Source: Oxytricha trifallax (taxonomy: Eukaryota; Ciliophora; Spirotrichea; Sporadotrichida; Oxytrichidae). Taken from it: a stretch of 64,000 bases of DNA. The notes beneath the pieces are model-generated. The model ran no database searches. It saw only the letters and a program-made list of their open reading frames with translations, and was not told the origin of the DNA. The DNA lies in NCBI GenBank assembly GCA_000711775.1, contig ARYC01000057.1, forward strand, positions 186,001 through 250,000, given 5' to 3'. Positions 47,101 to 60,162 of the stretch are shown here, piece after piece (position 1 is the stretch's first letter; the number at the start of each line of letters is the position of its first letter). Made by a program: the position numbers and the translations under genes.

Positions 47101-50100
47101 AAGAAAGTTTGGTAGGACATACTGGATTAATCAATTTATCCTTTATATTTTTATAATCCAAAGATTAGAAATCTCAGCAAAGAGTAAACGTTGATCCTGT
47201 TCTGGAAGCTCTTGAAAAATAAATGCAGCAAAATTAAGATGAAATTGACAAGTAAAAGGACTTAGAAACTTAAATTATTAAGAAGGCTCATTCCTAAAAG
47301 AATAATTTCAAACGTATGATAAGAATGAGCTACCCTAAAATAAACATATTTTTCGGTCTGATTTCTGCTCTTGGTCAAGGATCGCTTATGCCAATCTTTA
47401 GTACTGCTTAAATAAATTCTCTTTTTTTAAAATTAATTTCCTAATTAAATTTATAATATTTTGTTAGTGGAAAGGTAACTTTTTTCTTTGATTATAATAT
47501 AGTTTAAGACTGTGACAATATGATAAGTCACTGGAATCTAAATTTATAGTTTATTTTATTCATTCATAATAAAATATGGTTGAAGGGGATTCTAGTTTCA
47601 ACTTATATTCTAAAAAATGTTTTCTTTAATGATTTACGAGAAAGAACTCTATTTATTAGTACGATTGTTTATCAAATAAAACTAAATATTCATTATAATT
47701 TTACAAATATAATTCAATACATCATAAGCATTCTTGTAAATTTTATACAGTCAATTTACCTATTACTTTGAAAATGAATAGAAACTTTATTTTGACAAAT
47801 TTAATCTTTACACATCATAAAAGGATTTAATAGGGTACATTTTATATATTTCATAAAAATGATAAATTACATATAAAATTTAACAGATTCTCACCAATTT
47901 TTCGATTTCTTATTAAGTTATCGTTTGAATTATTAATCAGAATTTTAGTGGAAAACGGTTAAATTAATATTACGTTAACAATATTGTAATGGTCAAGGTA
48001 ATCTTTGCCTTAAATGTGAATCCATTCCATGGTGTGGATTAAGTTAGAAAATATGCAGATTTCTATTGCTTAATGATACTTATAATAGCAATATCAGCCT
48101 TTATGTTTGCAATGATTCAAAATATCTCATTTGGGCTGATTGGAGAAAATGTTACACTAAAAATCAGACAACTGCTCTACTTTAGGATCTTGCAGAAAAA
48201 TATTGGATGGTTTGATGAGAAAGATAATGCTCCAGGAGTCATTACTTCTACTATGGCAAATGACGCTTAGATTATAAGAGGTGTAAGCGCTGAAGGTCTT
48301 GCAATGATGATCCAAGCTGGATTCTCAGTATTAGCTGGTATCGTGATAGGTTTTGTTTATAACTGGAGAGAAGCCTTGGTATGTATTGGATGTGTTCCAT
48401 TTATTATTCTTGGTGCAGGGATGGGAATGAAACTGTAAAAGGGTTTCAGCGAAGATTCAGACTAAGCCTTAAAAGAAGCAAATTTACTTGCTGGGGATGC
48501 AATATTAAACTACAGAACAGTTGCAGCATTCGGCTATGAAGATTAAATTGTTAAGGATTACGATTCGCTTTTGGAAGGCCCAGTTTAAATAGCCAAGAAA
48601 AATAGTCATAAAATTGGATTTAAAACCTTTAAAATTATGAATTGCTTTAGATAGAATATTTATTTTAACAAACCGTAATATAAAAATTTAGGGTAGCCAT
48701 TTACTAATTATAGACCTCGTATCTTTTTAGGGATTATTTAAAATGCAAGTAATATATTTAAGTTTAAAATAATGTTGCATGCAATTATATAAACTATTTA
48801 AAAAAAAACTCAATTTATACTATGATTACAAAATGTTAAAATTAGATTAAGAAATTTAGAATTTATCGCTTTTTACTTACAAGCAGAACTACTGCTATTC
48901 AATACCAACTTAAATAAAATTTGTAAATATTTTAATTTTTCAATTATAGAGGATTATTAAATTTGTATAATTAATTAAAGGGGGTTTGGGGTTATGATTA
49001 TCATTTGGTTTCACTCAGTTTATTCAATATGGAGTACCAGCACTTTTATATTACGCTGGAGGTTTGTTTATTGATAATGGCTATACCCCTGCAACCGATG
49101 CTGATAAGTTGTTTACAGCTATTCTTGCTATGATGATGGGAGCTATGGCTAGTGGACAGGCTCAGCAGTTTGGCCCTGATCTCGGCAAAGCAAAATAGGC
49201 AGCTGCTAAAATTTTTGGAATTGTTGACGTCCCTTCAGAGATCAATTTTTTAAAATTGAAATTATAATACATCCACTGATTAGTCTTTTTTATTTTCTTA
49301 ATGCAGTTGAGTAGCCTGATGTGAAAAATAAAAAGAAAATCCTTAACGATGAAGACTTCCAGGGTGAAATTGAGGGGGGGGGAAGTTTCCTGCACTGGTT
49401 TATGATAAAAAAAAAATTTTAGGGAAGTTTCCTGCACTTTTTTTAATTTTTTAATTTTTACATTTTTTTTAATAAATTTAACTTTACAACAACTATCAAC
49501 CAACTTCAGGATTAATTTCATTGTTATAATTATACTTTAATTTATTAATCAATAGTCAATATCTATCTTTAGATTCCAAAAACTTTGAAATATTTCATTT
49601 TATATTTGTAGGTTCTATTTTTTAAAAATATTATACTGCTTTACTATAGTAATTCCAAGTATTATATCCAATTGTTAGTGTAATTCTAATTCAATTTATC
49701 TTTTTCTTACCATGCCTATATAATGTTATACTATATTTTCTTGAGCTACTTTTATGATGAAAAATAGGCTCTTAATATTAAACGGGTAATAAAAATATTA
49801 AATTTGTTTATTTATGTAAAATTTATTAAATTTAACATAAATAAAAAAACAGTGCAGGAAACTTCCCTTTCCCCGAAATTGAATTTTAAGATGTCTGGTT
49901 CAGATATCCAACTCGCAAGAATGACTGGGTTTTGAAAGGTCTTAACATGAAAATTAATGCAAAAGAAACCGTGGCACTTGTAGGCGAGTCTGGTTGTGGA
50001 AAATCAACAACAGTTTCACTTATATTTAGATTCTATGATGTTAACCATGGCCAGATTCTAATTGATGGCGTTGATATCATATATTCCAATAGTATGAATA

Positions 50101-51658
50101 TTTTCAAAATACTGCTCATTTATTTCATATATCAAAGAGTACAACTTGTAAGACTTGAGAAGAGCAATGGGTCTTGTAATGCAAGAACCTATTTTATTCA
50201 ATTATACAATTATGGAAAATATCCTATATGGAAACTCAACTGCAACTAACAAGGAAATTTATTTAATTATTATTTATACCATATTTTCATTTTAAATGTA
50301 TATAAATGAAAGGAAATTTATGAGTCAGCAAATATTGCAAATGCTATGGAATTCATAGAGTCAAAACAAATCATAAATACTTTCGATGATTCTGCTGAAG
50401 TGCTTTTGAGAGAATTAATTAACCAAGAAAATGAACTTATTGACTTTATTGGTGACAAAGATTCTTACAATATTTTATTCTTTTATAAACACTTACCTTT
50501 TTTATACTAAAATTAATGAGTAATTAAAGACTATAGGGAAATGGTTTCTTAGGTAAAGTAGATAATGAAAGAAGAAGAGAAAAAAGGAACTATTATAATT
50601 AGTACATTTACTTATATATTCTATATTTTTTAAAGGCAAATTTTAATCTTTACAAGATATTATTGATGAGAGACCTGAAAAGTTTAAATTTAGTTTTATA
50701 ATTTATATAAAATATGGGAGGGGGAAATTTTCTGCTTAAGAAATGGTATCTGTACCCAAGGGAGGGAGTATCTTGCCCTAATAGACAAAGGATAAATAAA
50801 AACCTTAAAATTAAATTAAAAGTGTTTTTTTATAAAGCGTCAAGGTTTAATATAAATTTAGATGTTGGAGGCAGGAAACTCCCCCCCACAAAAAAATGTT
50901 ATTAGTTTTTAATTAAAATGAAGAGCTTAAAAATATGCAAATGAGTAAAGGATTCTAGGTTGACTGCGGAATTAAGGGGTGCAAGTTATCTGGTGGACAA
51001 AAACAAAGAATTGCTATTGCAAGAGCTATTATTGTATAAATATAATATATTTCAAAGTATGAAGGTAGATAGGATTAAGTTAAAGAAAATTCTGCATATA
51101 AATTTTAAGCAATTTTTGAATTTGAAATTAAATTTCTCTTGATTACTATTTTTTATGATATTATATTATGTTTTTGAAAGCAAATTTTCTTGAAATTCTT
51201 AGTTATCTTAAAATTATATTAATTTTAACTATTTAAATTGATATTTTAATTTATAACATAATACATAAAATTTAATTTAAGTCTTATAAATTAAATGCTC
51301 TAATATGAAATCTTAATGATTGCCTTTTTTTTAATAATAAATTAATAGAGCATAAGTTTCGCATATTCTATTGTACTTTAGGAATATTAGAAAACCAAAG
51401 ATGCTTATTCTTGACGAGGCAACTTCAGCACTCGATGAGGCTTCTCAAAGAAAAGTGTAAGTCGCACTGGACAACATAATGAAAGACAGAACCTCAATTG
51501 TGATTGCTCACAGATTAAGCACAGTTGAGAAATGCGACAGAATTCTTGTTCTAGAGAGTGGAAGACTTGTCGAAGAAGGAGGGTTCCAAGAACTTAAATA
51601 AAAGGATGGAGGCATTTTTGCTAATCTTGCATCAGGCATGCAAACTAAGCAACAATGA
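44155..51658 (+). CDS. ABC2: ABCB/P-glycoprotein-like full transporter with nested insertions
   Basis: Close paralog of ABC1. Starts [19 protein letters not shown] at 44155, TGA at 51656. NBD1: Walker [10 protein letters not shown] (about 45721), LSGGQ (about 46040), Walker [11 protein letters not shown] (about 46105). TMD2 47280-49250. NBD2: Walker [10 protein letters not shown] (about 49985), LSGGQ (about 50987), Walker [11 protein letters not shown] (about 51402). It carries three insertions missing from ABC1: a foldback (46313-46992), a TIR element in the coding sequence just before NBD2 (49374-49874) and a related short element (50716-50887). Ordinary IESs lie near 47410-48010, 48620-49000, 50085-50135 and 51038-51385. 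Continuity of coding depends on exact removal of all of these. Confidence 0.85.
46313..46992. mobile_element. 680-base foldback element with ATTATT target duplication, inside ABC2
   Basis: Arms 46313-46622 and 46685-46992 begin CGGCTAAGGTGACAAACACT and are near-perfect inverses. ATTATT lies at 46307-46312 and 46993-46998. The matching site in ABC1 (about 38716) is uninterrupted (AGATCATTCTTTC), so the insertion postdates the duplication. It sits at the end of NBD1 where ABC1 and ABC3 have a short IES. Non-coding; the arms' mirrored ORFs are shadows. Confidence 0.9.
49374..49874. mobile_element. Short TIR element, copy 2, in ABC2 coding sequence
   Basis: A 501-base relative of the 9673-10184 element: left GGGGGGGAAGTTTCCTGCAC, right GTGCAGGAAACTTCCC, with similar interior. 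It is flanked by GAAATTGA at 49366-49373 and 49875-49882. Removing the element with one copy restores [14 protein letters not shown] exactly as in ABC1 and ABC3. Since no IES exists there in the paralogs, the transposon itself has become the IES and its 8-bp duplication serves as pointer. Confidence 0.95.
50716..50887. mobile_element. Short G-rich TIR element, related third copy
   Basis: Ends GGGAGGGGGAAATTTTCTGC and GGCAGGAAACTCCCCCCC resemble the 501/512-base elements, but only about 172 bases long with an unrelated interior. No clear 8-bp duplication. It lies in the IES before the NBD2 signature block; ABC1 has a short IES there. Confidence 0.65.
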
Positions 51659-52035
51659 TAATATATTCAATTATTTCAGTCAAGTTATTATAAAATCATA
51701 CATTTAATTATATTAAAAATAATTGCTTAATCATTTTGACAAAAATTAACTACAATCCCTAGAATAAAAATAAAGATAGATATTAATATTCTAGAAATAA
51801 TTAATTATCATTTAATTTGAGGTCAATTTAAAGCTATGTAATTGATGTGTATTAAATTGCCTGTGCTTAATAAAGTGTCATTAGATTAACTTATCTCATT
51901 ACTTAATCTCGATATCATCAATATTAACATATTATGCATTTGAAAATAATTTATAAATCTTAAAATCAAAATATTTGGTCATTTACTTTATTCAAGTAAA
52001 GTAATTATACCCTCATAAAATATTAAGTTTAATTA
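51659..52035. other. AT-rich spacer between ABC2 and ABC3
   Basis: About 377 bases with no recognisable feature. Confidence 0.5.
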
Positions 52036-55000
52036 ATGGATAACTCCCAAGACTACGATGAGCAGAAGACCCCGCTCATTCAACATCAAACTTAAGACTT
52101 TAACGATCACAAACACAACAAAATTTCGTAGGATCACTCTCATGGTGACTTAGACTTGACAAAATCGACAAAGGGAGATTCGACAAGCTCTAAAGAAGAG
52201 CTAGATTAGCTCCTCTAGTCAGTTTTTAAAGTTTAAGCGATTTAAGCCATATGCTATGTTTTATTTCATTTTTAAGTAAAAATAAAAGCATTATTCAGTA
52301 AACCTCAAGGTTCAAAATATAAGATTGGAGAAAAAAGCTAAATCAGAGCTAGTACCTTACTCGAAGATATTGCTAACTTTTGCTGATAAAAATGATAAAT
52401 TGCTCATTGGCTTTGGTTATTTCATGTCAATAGTTACAGGATTAGGTTTACCATCTTTCGTGTTCTTGTTTGGAGACATCGTCAACTCTTTTTCAGGGTC
52501 GAGTATTTTGGACAATATCAAGCCTACATGCCTTTAGTTCACTATCATAGGTATCGCAATATGGATTACATCATATTTCTACTATGCACTGCTTGTAATC
52601 ATGGCAGAAAATGTTGGTCAAAAAACAAGGGTTGCATACTTAAAGGGTATCTGTTTATTTAATTTGGTAAATTCATTTTAATTAAGGGTATTTTATCTTA
52701 AGACATTGCTTGGTTTGATTAGATCAACGTCACTGAGCTTTCAGCAAGGTTAAGTAAAGAATGTCAAGCAATATAAAAAGCATTGGGTGAAAAAATGGGA
52801 ACTATCTAACTCTCACTAGCAATGTGCTTGTCAGGTTTATTCTTTGCCTTCTTTAGAGGATGGTGGTTCTCTTTGATTTTGATGTTCGCTTTTCCAGTCA
52901 TATTTATTATGACTTTTATGATTACCAAAGCAATGTAAAGTGGATTCATGTAAAATTTGAGATCCTATGGCCAGAGTGCTGGTTATGCAGAGCAAGCCCT
53001 TAATGCAATCAAAGTCGTGTAAGCCTTCGGTATGGAAAGAACAGAGATGAGCAACTACGACAAATATTTAGGAAGAGCAAGAGCCACTGGTGTGAAGACT
53101 CATATGAAGAGTGCTTTAGCCATAGCTGGATTCTTTTTTGCCATGTTCGGGTACTATGGATATGCCTTCTACACTGGAAGTTGGTTAGTAACTGACAGAG
53201 TCATTAACAATTTTAATTTTTTTTAACACTCGTACCGATGTGCCATACAACGCTGGAGACATTATGTCCTGCTTCTTCGGTATCGTGTTTGGAGTCTTCT
53301 CTCTTGGTATGGCTACACCAAATATCAAGGCCGTTACTGAGGGTAGAGTAGCAGGAAAATTAGCTTATGACATCATCGAGAGAATCCCTAAAATTAAATT
53401 GGATGATGAAAAGGCACAGCCAGTTGGTGATATCAAAGGTGAGATTGAATTTAGAAATGTCACCTTTACTTATCCATCTGTTATATTTTTTTAATTAGTT
53501 TTACTTCTTCATATTTTCATCTAGACCCGAATAAAAGATTCTTGATGGGTTTTCAGCAGTATTCAAGGAAGGTAAGACAACAGCTATAGTTGGAGCCTCA
53601 GGTTCTGGAAAGAGTACTATTATTCAACTTTAAAATATATGGATTAAATTTATATGAATTTATTAGGTATTATGGAAATGATTTTTAAAAAAATTTAACT
53701 TATTGAGAGATTTTACGACCCAGCTGAAGGTGAAGTTTTCCTTGATGGCAAATCTTTAACAAAACTTCATTTAAGAGAACTCAGAAGAAAGATTGGCTAT
53801 GTCGGTCAAGAACCAGTGCTCTTTAACAATTCAATTAAAGAAAACTTACTCTATGGAAAGCCCGATGCAACTGATGAAGAGGTAATTTAAGCTTTGAAAT
53901 CAGCTAATGCCTGGAATTTTATCAATGATAAGATGGGTAAAGATGGGATTCACACAAATGTTGGAAATGCAGGAGGACAATTATCTGGAGGTCAGAAGTA
54001 AAGAATCGCCATAGCTAGAGCTTTTATCAAGAAGCCAAAGATTTTACTTCTAGACGAGGCCACATCAGCTCTTGATAAGAAGAATGAAAGAGAAGTATAG
54101 GGAGCAATTGACAGAATCAGAGAAGAGCTAGGATCAATCACAACTATTGTTATTGCACATAGACTTTCAACTATCAGAAACTCAGACAACAATTTGATAG
54201 TTAATATTTAAACATTATCGTTATGCAAAAGGGCAAAATCATTGAGCAAGGTAACCACGAAACTTTTCATTAAAATATTATTAAAACTCTTCTAAGAAGT
54301 TTTCCAGATGGTACCTACTCTAAATTTGTGAAAGAATAAGAAGCAAGTGAAGAATAATAAAATGATGGTCCAAACATAAATGATGAGTCAGACCCCTAAA
54401 CTTACATTGAAGATTAAAACACTCCCTTGAAATAACATGATCATGAACCAAAGGCAAAACACTCTGAAAATTATCATAAAAGAGAACAAGCCAAGCTGGA
54501 TGACTTTGAGAATGAAATGAAAAATAAGTAAGATGAGATTGATAAAGTTGAGGATGAATAGCTTGAGGCATTTAAGAAAGTACAGGCTAAATCAAACAAC
54601 TTTATGAGACTAGCAAGAATCAGTGAACCTAAAATCAACATTTTCATTGGAGTTTTTGTGTCAATGTGTTAAGGATTGGTTATGCCATGGTTTGGTATTC
54701 TTTTGTCTAAGATGCTCTTCGTTTTAAATGGTTGGTATGGCCCTGACACTGAAACTATTAGGGAGAAATCAGATTATTACTGTTCACACATGCTTATCGC
54801 TGCTTGCACAGCACTAGTAACTGGCTTCTCACAAAAGTTCTGTTTTGGTGTTATTGGTGAGAATGTTACTCTAAAGATTAGATAACAACTTTACAGTTCA
54901 ATTTTGATGAAGCATATTGGATTCTTTGATGAAAAGGAAAATTCTCCAGGTGTCATTTCATCTTCTATGGCAAGTGACTGTCAAGTAATTAATGGAGTTT

Positions 55001-57040
55001 CAGCTGAAGGCCTTGCTACTTAAATGGAAGGCATGTTTGCTGTTCTTGGAGGTATGGTCATTGGATTTATCTACAGTTGGAAAATTTCCTTCGTTTGCCT
55101 GGCTTGCACACCTTTTATGATTATTGGAGGTGTTATGAACGCCAAATTTTAAGCTGGTTTAAGTACTGATTCTGATTCAGCTTCTAAAGACGCCAATCTA
55201 TTAGCTGGTGACGCTATTTCTAACTACAGAACTGTCGCCTCATTTGGTTATGAGGATCAAATTATTCAAGACTACTCAAGACTCCTTGATGGCCCAAGAA
55301 TCTTAGGACAAAGAAAATCACATATGATAGGACTCATTTTTGGGTTCTCTCAATTTGTTTAGTACGCCGTATTTGCAGCTCTTTACTATTTTGGTGCTCT
55401 TATCATTCAACATGACATTGACAACTTCAACCTTAATACTAACTTCAAATATTTTTTCTGGTAAATATATTTAAATTAGATCATAAAATTAAATTAAAAA
55501 ACTATAATTTCTCTGTTAAAATCTATATTAATCCCTTGATTATAATAATTGAATCTTATATTTAAAGCATAAAATTAAATAATTTCATATTTTGGGTATA
55601 AATGATAAGCCTGATGATGTGTTTGTTGCTATATTCGCAATGATGTTTGGAGCTTTAATTAAAAAAAAATATATATATAAATCTTTTAGCTATGGCTGCT
55701 GGATAAGCTTAGTAGTTCGGACCTGATATGGGAAAAGCTAAAGCAGCTGCTGCTAAAGTTTTTGGAATGACTGATTTACCTTCAAAGATCAATAAACCCT
55801 AAAGTCCTTATAAAAGACTAATATATCTATCTAACTTATGTTATGGGTATAATAAAATATTATGAATAGTATAAAAAAACATAAATACTACTTTAAATTA
55901 GTAAAACGGTCATACACCATAAAATATTAGTTGATATTCTTTAAGTTTTATTTCTTAATTAGGTGTCATTTCTAGAATTTTTATTTTACATTTGTAAAAA
56001 AATAAAAGAATTTTTATGTTTTAAATGCTTTAGATTAAGAAAACGGAAAATTCAAATAAATCGACCCACAAAACTTTAAAGGTGAAATTGAATTCAGAGA
56101 GGTCTGGTTTAGATATCCAACTCGTAAAAATGACTGGATTTTGAAAGGTCTTAACATGAAAATTAATGCCAAAGAAACTGTCGCACTAGTTGGTGAGTCA
56201 GGTTGTGGTAAGAGTACAATTGTTTCACTTCTCCTAAGATTCTATGATGTCGATCAAGGTCAAATCTTAATTGATGGAGTTAATATTAAGGACTACAAAT
56301 TACATGATTTAAGACATGCTATGGGCTTAGTTATGCAAGAACCTACTCTTTTCAACTACACAGTTCTTGAAAACATTCTTTATGGTTAAGATGACTCAAC
56401 AAACTCTTAAGTAAGAGAAGCTGCTTAAATTGCTAATGCTCTTGAATTCGTTGAATCTCAGTAACTTAATCAAGCTTTGGATGATTCAGCTGAATCATTA
56501 ATTCTTAAATTCCAACATAATTAAGCATACCTAGTTAGTAAAGTTGGCTAGAAAGAGTTTGAGGAATTGATTGTCTTGCTCTAAGACCTTTCAAAAGATG
56601 AAATCAAGAAAGGCAAGTTTGTGGCACAACAAGGCGATATAGATAGAAGAGACAACAGTAGGAGAGATATCGAGTTGCATAATGGCTTTAATGTGGATTG
56701 TGGAATCAAAGGATGCAAACTTTCCGGTGGTCAAAAGTAAAGAATCGCTATTGCAAGAGCCATCATTAGAAAACCAAAGATGCTTATTCTTGACGAAGCC
56801 ACTTCAGCACTCGATGAGGCTTCCCAAAGAAAAGTGTAAGTAGCTTTGGACAATATCATGAAAGACAGAACCTCAATTGTGATTGCTCACAGATTAAGCA
56901 CAGTAGAAAAATGCGACAGAATTCTTGTACTGGAGAGTGGAAGACTTGTCGAAGAAGGAGGGTTCCAAGAACTTAAATAAAAGGATGGAGGTATATTTGC
57001 TCAACTTGCCTCAGGTATGTAGAACCCCAAGAAGCAATGA
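52036..57040 (+). CDS. ABC3: ABCB/P-glycoprotein-like full transporter
   Basis: Starts [23 protein letters not shown] at 57038. Same layout: TMD1 52340-53440, NBD1 with GASGSGKST (about 53593), LSGGQ (about 53980) and [10 protein letters not shown] (about 54043), linker, TMD2 54600-55790, NBD2 with GESGCGKST (about 56190), LSGGQ (about 56722) and [10 protein letters not shown] (about 56783). NBD2 has a long charged insertion between LYG (about 56385) and the signature. IESs with pointers TTAAC (53204/53223), CATCT (53475/53518), AACTT (53636/53697) and AGCT (about 55654/55688) were read. More diverged from ABC1/2 except in the last 300 bases. Ends 96 bases from the convergent MFS gene. Confidence 0.9.
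53204..53222. other. 19-base IES with pointer TTAAC in ABC3
   Basis: TTAAC at 53204 and 53223. Removal gives [16 protein letters not shown]. Confidence 0.8.
53475..53517. other. 43-base IES with pointer CATCT in ABC3
   Basis: CATCT at 53475 and 53518. Removal gives [10 protein letters not shown], the conserved start of NBD1. Confidence 0.85.
53636..53696. other. 61-base IES with pointer AACTT in ABC3
   Basis: AACTT at 53636 and 53697. Removal gives [13 protein letters not shown], just after Walker A of NBD1. ABC1 and ABC2 lack an IES here. Confidence 0.85.
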
Positions 57041-57135
57041 AATTTAGAAAAACTAAAATATAAATTAATCCAATAATATTAACCTAAATCAATTACATAA
57101 TTTATTTTAACACAAACTTTTTATGAATTAACTTT

Positions 57136-59643
57136 TCATTTTTCTTTTATCTTAAAGATGTAATTGTAATTTTAGATATGAAAATAGTATTTTGATTTAT
57201 TAATTTTAATAGAATTCTTTTTCACTTTTATTTATAATCTTTTTTTATTAAAACTGTGCCTACAATTGCAAGGATGCACAATATGCCCATTACATACATA
57301 GGTATCATTTTATTATGGACCTCTGCAAGTAAAGGTGCCAACAATTATAATTAAATTCTTCTTCTATAAAAACAATTAATTATGTTTTAAACATTTTAAT
57401 TTTATCAATTAAAAGTAAATATTATGAATGTCAAAAGCCTACATATAAAATTGCAAATTCCATAACTGGAAGTAAGCAGTTAAGTTGGAAATAAATCTGT
57501 GTGAATCATATACAAAGAACTGTAGCTCCAGCAAAGTGCAGTTTTTAATATCAAAAATACTACTGCAAATATATATTCATTCAACCCATGACAAAAAGTC
57601 ATTATTATTGAATTAGCTCAAATTTAAAAGATTTAAAATTACTAGATTTAATTCAGAAAACTAATTTAAATTTTGAAATATAACCACCATAACTAGTGAA
57701 ATAATATAGCTTAATATCAAACTGTACTTATTGTTCGTTCTATTAATTAATAAAAGTGTTATATAGTATTATATTTGATTTTAAGTTTAATTATATTAGC
57801 ATAGGGCTCTGCCATAAGATATCCAAACATACTCATTGATGCAATTAATTGATTAACATTTTTTTCAACTATTATTTAATTAACATAGATATTTCCTGGT
57901 AAATATTTGACAAAGAAATCCAGCAGGAAAAATATAAAAGTAGAAGCAATCCATCCGAAGTTTATCATGCATAAGTTATAGAAGCCATTTGGAGTCTCCA
58001 ATAAAGTAGCTATTATTGTAAAATATGCCATTTATTTTATAATAAAAAAATTGAAATAAATTATCATCAAATTAATATTCCTAATTTCTTTTCCATTTAC
58101 TTTACTATCTAATTTTATTCTTATTCAATGAATAACTTATGTAATATAAAAAAACTAATTATAAAAACAAGTGATTCTACATAAAATTATATATAACACT
58201 ATTTCTATAATTTATTTAAATTATGTTTTTCTTAGTCGTTCTTATGTTACTCAATATATCTAACCAAAATGTCTTCAATTTCTTGCCTCTTACCCTCACT
58301 CACTTTATTATAGTCAAGCACATATTTCAAATCTATGCGAAATTATTCAAATTTGGCTTCAGATAGTGTGAATTTCAAGGATTCTGGAATTTTAACGTAA
58401 GTGTAAGATAAAAATACAGTTATTATACTCAGAGCCATTGCTATATACACGAAAACTTAGACGTTTTTAGTTATGTATAAAAGTATCAAAGGCGATATTG
58501 TAAAAACACCTCCGTCTATGAAGAAAAATTGGGGAAATTTAAATTTCAATTTATAAGGGATAAATGTAAAATTATAAGTTAAAAATTTTATACAACTTAA
58601 AAATAGTCCATTAATAAGCTATAACTTGTAACTCATAAACTCCATGGCATGTGTATAGAATATAAATTGCTTAAATCCAATACACATTCCGTTGAAAAAT
58701 AAGGCTGCATAAAAATTTAAATTTATATTGTAGCATAGTAAGCATAGTAATTCTTTGAAAACATCAATACTAGCATGACCCCGACAGTAATCCACATAGA
58801 CATATATGAGAACATTTTCCTCCCTTTGCTATCTGCAATGGGTGGAAATATCAAGCATGTAATAGCTGTGCCTATGAACTCATAAGACCCAAAAAGCCCT
58901 ATTACGTAATCATCTGCACATTGAAGATTTAGTCTCTATATCCAATTATTTAAAGTGAGATTTTAGTTATAGAGGAGTTTGCGCTCACAAGAGTATGGAG
59001 CCTATGTAGATGCCAACATCCATGATGTCTCAAATGTTTGAGATATTGTTCTTAGTTTTAATATGTTTGAATTTTAATTTTCGTTCTGGACTGATTTCGT
59101 ATCTCCAGGAAAAATTTCAATGCAAAAAACTAACTAATTAAAGTGAGATTACTAGACCAATCTACGTACCATTAATCACCTTCTCTAGTAGAGTATGAAC
59201 AAACTTATACTAAAATATATGAAATACTTTAAAATATTAAAACTTTTTAACTTATTCTTACTCACAGTGCTCGAATAATTTACTCTCAGTATTTTCACAT
59301 TTAAATTGCGACATCAGAAGTATGTAGGAGTAATTATAGCAGAGAAACGAATTTGTAATAAAATTGGAGAAGTACAAAAAAGCCAAGCAATATTGATACT
59401 TTCCGAAAGGTATTGAGTTTATTACATCGTCCACAGATATACTTGTTTAAATATCATCAGCTAAATTTAATGAATTATTGTTATTTATAGAAATTGGATT
59501 AATTAAAGGCAGTTCTATGTTGTCCTGATGATTTTTGTAAAATTACTTTGATTTTAATGTATAAAAATGTGAATAAACTATTTATAAGTTTACATAATTT
59601 TCCGATTTTCAGAGTGTTAATTAGTGTTAAATTGTTCTTCCAT
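57136..59643 (-). CDS. M1: MFS transporter, organic-cation-transporter-like
   Basis: Reads leftwards from ATG 59643 (MEEQFNTNQHSENRK). Blocks: DDVINSIPFGKYQYCLAFLY (about 59450), WIQRLNLQCADDYVIGLFGS (about 58940), with the MFS loop motif IADSKGRK (about 58850), a helix pair at about 58720-58610 (TLHAMEFM-like: FYTHAMEFMSYK), PESLKFTLSEAKFEQFR (about 58390), KYLPGNIYV (about 57900) and a final helix PMYVMGILCILAIVGTVLI (about 57280). The stop is at 57136 after a Lys-rich tail. IESs separate the blocks. Twelve-helix plasma-membrane type solute transport is inferred from family features; substrate unknown. Confidence 0.8.
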
Positions 59644-60162
59644 TTAAATTTACTTAATTAATATTAATTATCATAGACTCAATTAGGCCTAATTATATTC
59701 ACCAATATTGATAGAGTTGTAGTATTTATATAGTATTTAATTATTTTTATTACTTATTATCTATAAACCTTAACAAAATCTAATTTTGTATTTATTGAGA
59801 AAAGTTTCAATTCATAGATCATAATTCCATATATATTCATGTTAGAAAATGTTCTATAATAAATTTCTCTTTTCTTTATGAATAAATAATTAGAAAAAGT
59901 TTTAAAATCATTTCAAATAAATAAATAATCGAATATTTCTATAATAAATATCCTTATTAATGTTGTTATATTATAATAGTTTCCTACTATGAATTATTCA
60001 AGTCAAAATCTAAAATCTCTAAAAAATATAGTTTTGTGTGTTTCACCAAAGAGAGTGTGATTTGAAAGACTTTTATTTAGTTTCTTCAATGATTAATTCT
60101 TTTTATTAAAATTGTTTCAAAATTCTTAGTTAACTTGATGAAATAACTCAACTTGCTCATTT
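59644..60162. other. AT-rich spacer between M1 and M2
   Basis: No feature recognised. Confidence 0.5.

Noticed and set aside
36557..57040. Many short disrupted ABC fragments suggesting pseudogenes
   Set aside because: With TAA/TAG read as Gln and AT-rich IESs with pointers removed, the frames join into full transporters.
2966..57040. Scrambled (permuted or inverted) MDS order
   Set aside because: In every gene whose blocks could be compared with a paralog the order is linear.
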